From Pseudoxanthomonas sp. SE1 (lineage in GTDB: Bacteria; Pseudomonadota; Gammaproteobacteria; Xanthomonadales; Xanthomonadaceae): a DNA stretch of 64,000 bases. Made by a program: the position numbers and the translations under genes. The stretch is taken from contig NZ_CP113783.1 of assembly GCF_029542205.1 (NCBI RefSeq), positions 310,001-374,000 on the forward strand. Reading direction: 5' to 3'. The notes under the pieces were generated by a model. That model was given only the letters and a program-made list of their open reading frames with translations. It was not told the origin of the DNA and did not search any database. Below, piece by piece: positions 55,458 through 62,866 of this stretch. How positions within the stretch are numbered: position 1 is the stretch's first letter; every line of letters starts with the position of its first letter.

Positions 55458-57451
55458 GGCTCAAGCTAGAAAAACTCCAGATCACTTTCAGGAAGTCAGT
55501 CGAGGAGCTGCGCTTCTCCCGCTCGGTGACGTTTCTATATGGTCCAGTTGGAACGGGAAAGTCGACAGTTGCGCGACTTGTCGACTATTGTCTTGGGGGT
55601 GATCTTGAGCGTACGCCAGCCGTCCGGCAAGAGTTCGTTGCTGTGCAGTTGAACCTTAGAATTGGGCAGTACAGTTGTACCTTGGAGCGATCTGCGACAG
55701 ATACCCAAAGCGTAAGGGTATCGTGGTCAAGAGAACAGCTGAAAGACGTCGGAGATGATTCGGGCGATCGTCGTGATGACGAAGCGGCTACTGAGGAGTT
55801 GATAGAGACAGAGTCGGTCAATGCTCCACTGGATGCAACTGACGAGCCGATCTTTGGCGAGGATGTCTACAACCTTAGTGATCTCCTTTTCCATCTATCG
55901 GGCGTCCGCCCGATCAAAGTTCGACAGCGTGTGCGTGATCCAGATTCGCCCATGATTCGGCTTAGCTTTAGAGATATCTGGTGGTACTGCTATCTAGAGC
56001 AGACCCACCTCGACTCATCATTCTTCAAGCTTGAAGAGCCTTTCAAAGGGCGAAAGAGCCAGGATGCAATGCGCTTCTTTACGGGCCTGCACTCTGAGCG
56101 CTTAAGTCAACTTGAGGCGGATCTGTATCGGGGGATTGACGAACAGAAGGGTAAGCGCGAGGCGGCAAATCAGATCAAGATATTCATGAGTCGCTTCGAA
56201 CTCGGCACGGAACTCGACGTCGGAAGTAGGATAGAGGCAGCTCGTCGTGACTTAGAGACCGCTAATTCGCAGCGGCGAGAGATCGAGCGTGATCGTGAGG
56301 TCATACTGCATCCTACAGATCAGCTGCGAACGCGTTTACGCGAACTGAGCTCCGAAGTTGCAGCGCTAGAGTCATCGATTGAAGATACTGCTTCTGCAAT
56401 ATCTCAGCAGCGCGCACTCAAGGCGGAACTCATTACTGCGAAAGTCAAAGCTAGTCGTGCCGAACAGGCCGCGGTGGTTCTTTCGGGAGTGAGCTACGAG
56501 CGATGCCCGCAGTGCTCGTCTGATATCTCTGCGCGACCGCATGTCGTCGGCGCATGCAGTTTGTGCTGCTCTAATCTCAGGAAAACTGAGCACGTCCCTA
56601 GCCTTGAGCTCGAGTCTATGCGGAGGGAGCTTAACGATAGGATTGATCTTATTGGGGATTCGATTCAAAGAAGGGAAAGAGCTTTGGAAAAAGGCCAGCG
56701 ATTGCTGGAACGACTTCGCGTTGAGAAGTCAAAGGCGGACAGCTTGCTGCAAGACGAGCTGGCAAGGTACGACTCCGCGTTCATCGAGAAGATAAGGTCG
56801 ATAGATCGCCATCAGGCAACGCTTGTTGAGCGCATAAAGTCTTTGGAAAAGCTTCGTGAGATGCCAAAGGCGATTGCTGAACTTGAGGATCAAGCTGCTG
56901 AGCTCCAGGCGAAGATTGAGAGAATTCGCGAAGCAGTTGATCTAGAAGTCGGTCGCTTGAAGAGGGCTGACGGAAACGTGGCTGCCATAGCAGACCGATT
57001 CAGGACGATATTGATCGCCGTCGGTTTTCCGGGCGTTTCAGCAGACGACACGGTGGAGCTAGACCCTCGCACTTGGAAACCCACCATCCACCATCGGGGG
57101 CAAGAGTGGACGTTCTGGGATGCGGGGAGCGGCGGTAAGAAGACGCTATTCAATGTCTGTTACGCACTTGCCGTCCACGAAGTTGCACTTGAGCGAAACC
57201 TGCCAGTGCCGAATCTATTGGTGATCGACAGCCCGACGAAGAACATAAGTGATGACGAGAACCCTGAACTTGTCGAGTCGCTCTACCATCAGATCTATCG
57301 ACTGGCATCGATGAGGGAGGGGGAGATCCAGTTCTTGTTGATCGACTCTGACCTCGTCATGCCCCAAGATGGGGCTTTGGACTTTAGGCATGAACATTTG
57401 GCCGGGGAGACGGAAGCGCCCAGCCTCATTCCCTACTACACCGGACCGTAG
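55454..57451 (+). CDS. ABC-3C ATPase, DUF3732-like (Rad50/SMC-type with zinc hook)
   Basis: A 665-aa SMC-like ATPase. Walker A is GPVGTGKST (residues 30-38). Long coiled coils (about 215-345 and 380-510) flank a zinc-hook-like pair, CPQC at 351-354 and CSLC at 368-371. The signature region is WDAGSGGKKTLFNVCYALAVHE (about 555-576) and Walker B is NLLVIDSPTKNI. The N-terminal insertion (about 95-135) is acidic and probably disordered. It starts at GTG 55454. Predicted to sense invader DNA or replication intermediates and license the nuclease. Confidence 0.85.
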   Translation: MRLKLEKLQITFRKSVEELRFSRSVTFLYGPVGTGKSTVARLVDYCLGGDLERTPAVRQEFVAVQLNLRIGQYSCTLERSATDTQSVRVSWSREQLKDVGDDSGDRRDDEAATEELIETESVNAPLDATDEPIFGEDVYNLSDLLFHLSGVRPIKVRQRVRDPDSPMIRLSFRDIWWYCYLEQTHLDSSFFKLEEPFKGRKSQDAMRFFTGLHSERLSQLEADLYRGIDEQKGKREAANQIKIFMSRFELGTELDVGSRIEAARRDLETANSQRREIERDREVILHPTDQLRTRLRELSSEVAALESSIEDTASAISQQRALKAELITAKVKASRAEQAAVVLSGVSYERCPQCSSDISARPHVVGACSLCCSNLRKTEHVPSLELESMRRELNDRIDLIGDSIQRRERALEKGQRLLERLRVEKSKADSLLQDELARYDSAFIEKIRSIDRHQATLVERIKSLEKLREMPKAIAELEDQAAELQAKIERIREAVDLEVGRLKRADGNVAAIADRFRTILIAVGFPGVSADDTVELDPRTWKPTIHHRGQEWTFWDAGSGGKKTLFNVCYALAVHEVALERNLPVPNLLVIDSPTKNISDDENPELVESLYHQIYRLASMREGEIQFLLIDSDLVMPQDGALDFRHEHLAGETEAPSLIPYYTGP

Positions 57452-57469
57452 CGTTCGGTTGCTGGCCGC

Positions 57470-57787
57470 CTAGTCAGCGGTCACGCCCAGCACTTGGAGT
57501 TGGGCGTTATCGGTCTTCATACGATTCACACTCGCGATCAACTCAGATATCCGATCTGGGCGGGGACTGTAAGCAAGCAAACATGCCTTAATGGCAGCAT
57601 CGTCGCGCCAAGAGAGCTCATTACGCTCGTCCCAGAGCAAGGACGATCTTCGCTTCAGATCACCGATCAGTAGAAGATCGGGTTCAGCTCCGTGGCGAGC
57701 ATCAGCAAGCTGAGCACTAAGCTCCGAGATCCGGATGCCAATGCAATGGCAAGCCAGCTCGTAGAGGATATAGCCACTGTCATTCAT
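57470..57787 (-). CDS. Small unknown protein
   Basis: A 105-aa, helical-looking protein (ILYELACHCIGIRISELSAQLADARHG, then RRSSLLWDERNELSWRDDAAIKACLLAYSP). No family recognised. It follows the next gene on the minus strand with a 23-nt gap and converges on the ABC-3C ATPase. Confidence 0.5.
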   Translation of the reverse strand: MNDSGYILYELACHCIGIRISELSAQLADARHGAEPDLLLIGDLKRRSSLLWDERNELSWRDDAAIKACLLAYSPRPDRISELIASVNRMKTDNAQLQVLGVTAD

Positions 57788-57810
57788 TGCTCACCCAGTC
57801 TATTTCAGCC

Positions 57811-58209
57811 CTATCGCCTAGTCTTCGGCTTGGCAGCCCACCTTCGCTTGGCTAACGGTGCGTACTCATTAATGAAAGCGTGCATCTGGCCACGGAAATT
57901 CATAGCTTCTGCCGGAATAGCAACATCCAGCTCCTTGGAAAGTGCAAGGGCGAAGGAGGCTTGCGCTGCGGTGGGCTTCTTGATGTCCCAATCCAAAACT
58001 TCCGAAATGCCGCTTTCCATCTCTTGCGCCAATCGCTCGGCAAAGGTAGCTATCTGACGGCGGTCTTGGAGCCGGGTGAGTTGGAGGACGATCGCGCTTT
58101 GCACATCCTCTGACAGAGGCAGTTCGATAGCCATCTCAAGCGATGGCGCGACTAAGTAGAACGTCATGGGAGGACCCGAGGCAGCGGACTCTCGTGATCC
58201 TATCGTCAT
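57811..58209 (-). CDS. Unknown protein paired with the preceding small gene
   Basis: A 132-aa protein if read from ATG 58209, or 118 aa from ATG 58167 (MTFYLVAPSLEMAIELPL); neither start has a good ribosome site. Mostly helical, with a basic tail (AKRRWAAKPKTRR). No family recognised. Divergent from the small Xre regulator 65 bp away, so the three may form a regulated unit such as a toxin-antitoxin or mobile-element maintenance module; this is speculative. Confidence 0.5.
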   Translation of the reverse strand: MTIGSRESAASGPPMTFYLVAPSLEMAIELPLSEDVQSAIVLQLTRLQDRRQIATFAERLAQEMESGISEVLDWDIKKPTAAQASFALALSKELDVAIPAEAMNFRGQMHAFINEYAPLAKRRWAAKPKTRR

Positions 58210-58274
58210 TCCACATGATTTTCATGTAATCGGTATCCCTGCCATAGATTTCAGGTCGCTCCAAAGGCGCGACC

Positions 58275-58526
58275 ATGGCTGCCAAGACGATCTACTCTAC
58301 CTCGCACCGCAAGCTCGTCTCGCGTTTGCGTGCCCTTCGCGAAGACGCAGGCCTTTCCCAGACCGACCTGGCCAAAGCCCTGGGATGGCCGCAGCAGCGC
58401 TTATCGGCTGTAGAGGCTGGCGCGCGTCGACTCGACGTCATCGAGTTCTTGAGCCTTACTGACGCGCTAGGACTGACGCCCGAAGAAGCCATTCTCCTGG
58501 CTGTCCCGCGGCGACGCGGCTCCTAA
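58275..58526 (+). CDS. Xre-family HTH regulator
   Basis: An 83-aa single-domain regulator: VSRLRALREDAGLSQTDLAKALGWPQQRLSAVEAGARRLDVIEFLSLTDALG is a full HTH_3 fold. Small Xre proteins of this size often repress neighbouring modules. Divergent from the unknown pair at 57470-58209. Confidence 0.85.
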   Translation: MAAKTIYSTSHRKLVSRLRALREDAGLSQTDLAKALGWPQQRLSAVEAGARRLDVIEFLSLTDALGLTPEEAILLAVPRRRGS

Positions 58527-58841
58527 GCATCGAACCATCGCCCCACAAAGCGGTGCTTCCGATGGGAGTCGGCGAACCTCGATGATCTCGAGAAAGAGCT
58601 CTAGCTCTGCAGTCCGCCACCTCGCGGCGCAGTTAATCTTCCAACCGCTTTAGGGTTCATGGCACTGAGCCATGGCTTGGGCCTCCGCAGGCCGCGTCGC
58701 CTCGATCCTTGACGAACCTACTGCCTGTTCTGTCTCGGCCATATCTTGTGGTCCGCAAGTACGCAGCTGAGTCGAGATCAGGTGGCGGTTAATCCATAGC
58801 GCCTAATCTGTCGTACCTCTTCTGCTGCATCTCATTCATGC
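58527..58841. other. Intergenic, nothing recognised
   Basis: About 315 bp between the Xre gene and the 3' end of the SRAP gene. I see no supported reading frame, RNA or clear hairpin. Confidence 0.5.
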
Positions 58842-59783
58842 TCATGCTGCCTTCGCAATCTGGTGCTCGTAGTACGGATGCTGCTTGTCATCGAATATGT
58901 CGTACAGGGCCTGCAGGTTGTTCGGATCCGGGTTCAACCACGCCTCAACGTGTTCCGGCTTGATATTGATGATCGTGCGATCGTGGCCGGCAGCGGCAAC
59001 CTCAGGCTCCGGCTCGTCGGTGATGGCGGCGAAGCAAGGCAGGTCCGGCTCGATCCCGGCCGGATCGGTCCAGTTCGCCCAAAGGCAGGCCACCAGCATG
59101 GGCTCGCCTGTCTTCGGACGGAACTTGATGCGCTGACTGCCGCCACCCGGCTTGTCGACGTTCTCCCAGAATTCGTCAATCACCATCAGCGCGTGCGTGT
59201 AGCCGAACTGCTTGCGCCAGAAGCGCTCGAGGTTGTCACGGCGGGCGTTGTAGGTTCCGCTCATCTCCCGGGTCCGGGTGAAGTCGCTGGATGCCGGCAT
59301 CCCGGGCTGCCTTAGCTGATAGCGCATCGGGCGTACCACGTAGTCATCGCCATCGCGCACGATCAGTGGCACCCACCACTGCGGGAAGAACTGCCAATCG
59401 CGGCTCTTCAACTCGGTGCGGTGAAGGTCCGCGATCCAGCCTTTCAGCTGCTCAATCTTGTTGCCGGCGATGCGGACGTGCTCGCTGGCGGCCTTCGTGA
59501 CCTTGGTCTGCAGCTTCCGCTCGTTGTCCGCCTTGCGCTTGGCCTGCTTGAAGACTTCGGCTTGCCACTGGGCCTCGTCCTCGGCGAACTTCTCGTCAAA
59601 CACCGCTCGCACCTCAGGTGGCAGCATGGGTCCTACCGTATCGATCACGCCCTTGGGGACCTTCTCTCGCTCCAGCCCGTTCTCTCGTAGCCAGAGCAAG
59701 GCGAAGGCCTTCAGGTCCATCACTGGGCCGTTGTGGCGCAGGAACTTGTTGTAGTCAGACTTGATCTGGGCGGAGTAGCACAT
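58842..59783 (-). CDS. SRAP (SOS-response-associated peptidase, YedK/HMCES-like)
   Basis: A 313-aa protein. The start is ATG 59783 because SRAP proteins must expose a catalytic Cys at position 2 (MCYSAQIKSDY). HALMVIDEFWENV corresponds to the conserved Glu motif, and GHDRTIINIKPEHVEAWLN to the His motif. SRAP crosslinks to abasic sites in single-stranded DNA and protects them. It is longer than YedK because of a helical insertion rich in Lys/Glu (about residues 50-110), typical of mobile-element variants. Confidence 0.88.
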   Translation of the reverse strand: MCYSAQIKSDYNKFLRHNGPVMDLKAFALLWLRENGLEREKVPKGVIDTVGPMLPPEVRAVFDEKFAEDEAQWQAEVFKQAKRKADNERKLQTKVTKAASEHVRIAGNKIEQLKGWIADLHRTELKSRDWQFFPQWWVPLIVRDGDDYVVRPMRYQLRQPGMPASSDFTRTREMSGTYNARRDNLERFWRKQFGYTHALMVIDEFWENVDKPGGGSQRIKFRPKTGEPMLVACLWANWTDPAGIEPDLPCFAAITDEPEPEVAAAGHDRTIINIKPEHVEAWLNPDPNNLQALYDIFDDKQHPYYEHQIAKAA

Positions 59784-59829
59784 GAGGGCAATCTCGCGGC
59801 GTCTACGTGCTAAGGCTATCCTGCAACGA

Positions 59830-60024
59830 ATGAACGAGCCAAGTGACGACATCGACCCGCCAATTGGCACCCTTCCGGTGCTGGACTCTGGCCTGGCTGC
59901 GGTGTTCGGGTCTGCCAGCCCGTGGGGCTTGGCGCTCCAGCAGATGCAGGGGGCGCTTGCGCTGCTGGTGGATCCTGCGCGACCAGAATTTGATTCGCTT
60001 GGTGCCCATCTAAGCGTGCATTGA
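59830..60024 (+). CDS. Small hypothetical protein
   Basis: A 64-aa protein (MNEPSDDIDPPIGTLPVLDS, then PWGLALQQMQGALALLVDP) that looks like a real small gene because it is compact and lies 4 nt before the next gene. Divergent from the SRAP gene by 46 bp. No family recognised. Confidence 0.45.
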   Translation: MNEPSDDIDPPIGTLPVLDSGLAAVFGSASPWGLALQQMQGALALLVDPARPEFDSLGAHLSVH

Positions 60025-60028
60025 CTCC

Positions 60029-60268
60029 ATGAGCCAGCCAGCCCTCACGCCCGAGTTCGAAGCCGAACTGACCGCCCTCATGGCCAAACATGGCCTTACG
60101 GGCGAAGACGCCCAGCACCTGCTCAGGCGTATGGCCGTGATTATCGGCGTGCGCCAAGTGGCAGCAGAACTGGGACGGCCCTTGGACCGCAAGGAGCGGA
60201 AGAGCGCCTACGTGCGAATCGAGCGCGGCGAGGCGGTTTCCGCGGTTGCAGGCCTGTTCCGGCCTTAG
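60029..60268 (+). CDS. Small helical hypothetical protein
   Basis: A 79-aa protein with helices (FEAELTALMAKHGLTGEDAQHLLRRMAVIIGVRQVAAELGR, then RKERKSAYVRIERGEAVSAVAGL) suggestive of a small DNA-binding or regulatory protein. Coupled to the preceding small gene (4-nt gap). Convergent by 4 bp with the next minus-strand gene. Confidence 0.5.
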   Translation: MSQPALTPEFEAELTALMAKHGLTGEDAQHLLRRMAVIIGVRQVAAELGRPLDRKERKSAYVRIERGEAVSAVAGLFRP

Positions 60269-60693
60269 GGTTCGAAGTCCCCTGGGGTAGCCAAGCCGCG
60301 GCGATTGAGCTCGGCTTGGACAGCTCTCTCGATCTCAGCGCCGCATTCTTCCGTGCAGCCATCGAATAGAGGGGCCTTGGCGTCATCCACTGCCCTCCAG
60401 AATGCCCGCTCACCCTCGGTGGCGTCAGGCAACTCCTCCAAGGCTGCCAGGAACATGTCCCAGCGGGGACCACTCAGGCGCTCTTGGGCCACGGTCGTAT
60501 GGCGGATGCCTAACAGGCCGCCGAAGTCGAGGAGACGCTCATAGACCTCACTTCGCATGTCTTGGGGGGCCTGCCCCTCCACTTCAGCCCAGAGGGCGTC
60601 CAGAAACTCACGCGGGTTGCTGCCGACCTGGCCATCGCGGATGGCATTCTCGGCTTCATTTAGACGCGCCTGGAGTTCGTCCCGACTGAGCAT
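60265..60693 (-). CDS. Hypothetical acidic helical protein
   Basis: A 142-aa, acidic, helical protein (MLSRDELQARLNEAENAIRD, DALWAEVEGQAPQDMRSEVYERLLDFGGLLG, CTEECGAEIERAVQAELNRRG). I chose ATG 60693 because the longer version adds a basic low-quality stretch. No family recognised. Confidence 0.55.
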   Translation of the reverse strand: MLSRDELQARLNEAENAIRDGQVGSNPREFLDALWAEVEGQAPQDMRSEVYERLLDFGGLLGIRHTTVAQERLSGPRWDMFLAALEELPDATEGERAFWRAVDDAKAPLFDGCTEECGAEIERAVQAELNRRGLATPGDFEP

Positions 60694-60700
60694 GAGCCGA

Positions 60701-60991
60701 CTATAGGCTCGCCGTGTTTTCCGGATGTGATGGCACGACCCCGGGGCCAATGCCGGGCATGTGCTCCATCATTTGCGCCAAGCGACACGAGGCGATCACT
60801 TGTATCTGGCGCGGCAGGATCCAGTTCTGCACGAAGGTTTTGCCGCGCGGTACGCTCGGAACAGTGACGGGGCGGCCAGGGTCGTCCACCCCGTCTGCCA
60901 CAAAGCGCACTGCTAGCCCCCGGCCGTCGGGCTCAATCTTGGCGATCACCAGATCTTTGCGTATAGCCAACCAACTGCACACCGTTTTCAC
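60701..60991 (-). CDS. Possible small protein, start uncertain
   Basis: About 96 codons of plausible coding character (TVCSWLAIRKDLVIAKIEPDGRGLAVRFVADGVDD, VPRGKTFVQNWILPRQIQVIASCRLAQMMEH). The frame stays open far upstream, but that part crosses short repeats and looks non-coding. GTG 60991 is a guess. It may be the remnant of a gene truncated by a mobile element. Confidence 0.35.
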   Translation of the reverse strand: MKTVCSWLAIRKDLVIAKIEPDGRGLAVRFVADGVDDPGRPVTVPSVPRGKTFVQNWILPRQIQVIASCRLAQMMEHMPGIGPGVVPSHPENTASL

Positions 60992-61091
60992 CGGAGCTGA
61001 CCAGCGTCGCCAGTCAAACTGATCGCCGTTGTCAGAACTGCGCACCGTCGCCAGCCTGCCCGGCGTTTTCAGAACTGCACAGCGTCGCCAG
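60992..61091. repeat. Cluster of degenerate 22-nt direct repeats (transposon-end-like)
   Basis: CAGAACTGCGCACCGTCGCC at 61033 and CAGAACTGCACAGCGTCGCC at 61070 (22-nt units with two mismatches), a more degenerate copy at 60992, and a partial one before 60991, spaced about 37-41 nt. Such arrays are seen at the ends of IS21-like and similar transposons, but no transposase of that type is adjacent. Confidence 0.5.
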
Positions 61092-61407
61092 AACTGATCA
61101 GAAGCCTGACATCTGAGCATCGACCGAGCACTGCAGCTGTGACAGTCATGGCACTTGGCTTCGAAGGGAATCTGCCCGGCAGGCCTACTGGCTGATTGGT
61201 TTGCTAGGCCCGGATTCCGCCGCTTATTACGAAGGTTGAGGCGCATCAGCGGCCGCTGCGCAAGGATGGCAGCTAGCAGCCGATCATCTCGGCCAAGACG
61301 GTTGCGGCAAAGGTGGGGTAGAACCCGGCCGTAGCTCCCGAGCACGCCGAACGTGCCGCGCGCCACCATCACAGCGGTGCAGCCCTTTTGCGAAAAATGG
61401 TGCCTAG
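61092..61407. other. Region without a supported gene, left of the IS5-family element
   Basis: About 315 bp between the repeat cluster and the IS5-family left end. A minus-strand frame stays open through it but shows no family signs. It is probably degenerate mobile-element DNA. Confidence 0.4.
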
Positions 61408-62586
61408 GGATCCTCTGAACAACAGCCCCGCCCGAATGATGCGCAGCAATCAACCCACTGGCCTCGAACCGAACACATGAATCCTTGTGAGTTCGGCCTT
61501 TTCAGGCCGGAATCACCTGAACAACTGCCTGCTTTCCGTTCTGCGGACGCACCTTCCCTGCGATCGCCAGCAATCGCTTGCGCGCCATCCACAGGTTCGA
61601 CAACGCGAACAGCGTGGCCACCTGTGCGCCATTCTTCGCCAGACCGCGGTAGCGCACCTTCGTGTAACCGAACTGCCGCTTGATCACCCGGAACGGGTGC
61701 TCGACGCGTGCGCGCACCTTCGCCACCAGGTGTTCGATGAACTCGCTCACATCCTTCAGCTCGCCCTCGGGCAGCGCCTTGATCCGGCTTCGCCGCTCAG
61801 CAATGTTCCAGTAGATCTTCTTGTCTTTCAGTTCTTCGCGCTTGTCCGCGCCCGTGTAGCCGGCATCGGCATACACCGTCTTTTCCTTTCCGTGCAGTAG
61901 TTTGCCGGTCTGCGTCACATCGGCCGCGTTTGCCGCCGTCGAAACCACCGTGTGCACAAGGCCAGAATCACGGTCCACGCCGATATGCGCCTTCATGCCG
62001 AAGAACCATTGATTGCCCTTCTTCGTCTGGTGCATCTCCGGATCCCGCGTACCGCTGCTGTTCTTCGTCGAGCTCGGTGCGTCGATGATCGTCGCGTCCA
62101 CGATCGTGCCCGTACGCAGCAGCAGTCTGTTGTCTTGCAGATGCCGGTTCACCGCCTGCAACAGCTTCGCTGCCAAGCCGTGACGCTCGAGCAGGTGACG
62201 GAAGTTGAGGATCGTCGTCTCGTCCGGAATCCCCGCCAACAGCGAGAGCTTCGCGAACTGCCGCATCGAGGCGATCTCGTACAACGCCTCTTCCATCGCC
62301 GGATCACTGAGCGCATACCACTGCTGAAGGAAGTGGATGCGCAGCATCGTCTCCAGCGCATACGGCTGCCGGCCGCGCCCGGACTTCGGATAGTGTGGCG
62401 CGATCTGCGCCAACAGCGACGTCCACGGCACCACGCGTTCCATCTCGGCCAGAAACAACTCGCGCCGGGTCTGCTTGCGCTTGCCGGCATGCTCGGCGTC
62501 GGAGAAGCTCAGTTGCGTCATCGATTCGCGGATCCGATCAGTGATCGACAGTGTCGCCGATTGGCGCGGACTTGTTCAGAGGATCC
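61408..62586 (-). mobile_element. IS5-family insertion sequence
   Basis: A 1179-bp element with terminal inverted repeats GGATCCTCTGAACAA. It carries one transposase. The flanking tetranucleotides are CTAG on the left and CTAA on the right; IS5-group elements duplicate YTAR sites, so both fit as targets but they do not match each other. This implies recombination or deletion after insertion. Confidence 0.88.
61502..62521 (-). CDS. IS5-family transposase
   Basis: A 339-aa DDE transposase: the DUF772 N-terminal region (PHYPKSGRGRQPYALETMLRIHFLQQWYALSDPAMEEALYEI), the first Asp in GTIVDATIIDAP, the second in VYADAGYTGADKREEL and the Glu in KVRARVEHPFRVIKRQFGYTKVRYRGLAKN. Length fits IS5-group enzymes. 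Confidence 0.94.
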   Translation of the reverse strand: MTQLSFSDAEHAGKRKQTRRELFLAEMERVVPWTSLLAQIAPHYPKSGRGRQPYALETMLRIHFLQQWYALSDPAMEEALYEIASMRQFAKLSLLAGIPDETTILNFRHLLERHGLAAKLLQAVNRHLQDNRLLLRTGTIVDATIIDAPSSTKNSSGTRDPEMHQTKKGNQWFFGMKAHIGVDRDSGLVHTVVSTAANAADVTQTGKLLHGKEKTVYADAGYTGADKREELKDKKIYWNIAERRSRIKALPEGELKDVSEFIEHLVAKVRARVEHPFRVIKRQFGYTKVRYRGLAKNGAQVATLFALSNLWMARKRLLAIAGKVRPQNGKQAVVQVIPA

Positions 62587-62590
62587 CTAA

Positions 62591-62765
62591 GAGCTTGACC
62601 CTATAGCGGCATTCGCCGCTACGGTGCGGCGGACGTCGCGCGGGTGAAATTCGTGAAATCGGCGCAGCAGCCAGGCTTCAGCCTGGACGAAGTCGCACAA
62701 CTGCTCAAGCTGGAGGACGGCACGCATTGCAGCGAGGCGGCCGAACTCGCCTCCCTGCGTCTGGT
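62591..62765 (+). pseudogene. merR remnant truncated by the IS5-family element
   Basis: A fragment of a MerR-type regulator: [23 protein letters not shown], then [28 protein letters not shown], matching the middle of MerR including the metal-ligand Cys in DGTHC. The N-terminal HTH is missing at the IS junction, and similarity stops after ELASL, so the gene is broken at both ends. Confidence 0.8.
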
Positions 62766-62866
62766 ATCCCGCCTGAGCCGGGTTCGGTGTTGTAAGACGT
62801 CCTTCTTTCGGCACGAATGCGCCGACAGAGGCGATGCATTGAGCCCCGAAAGCCTCCTCTTGCAGC

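Noticed and set aside
60992..61091. CRISPR array
   Set aside because: Repeat units are few and degenerate, and the spacers are short and not unique-looking; no cas genes are present.
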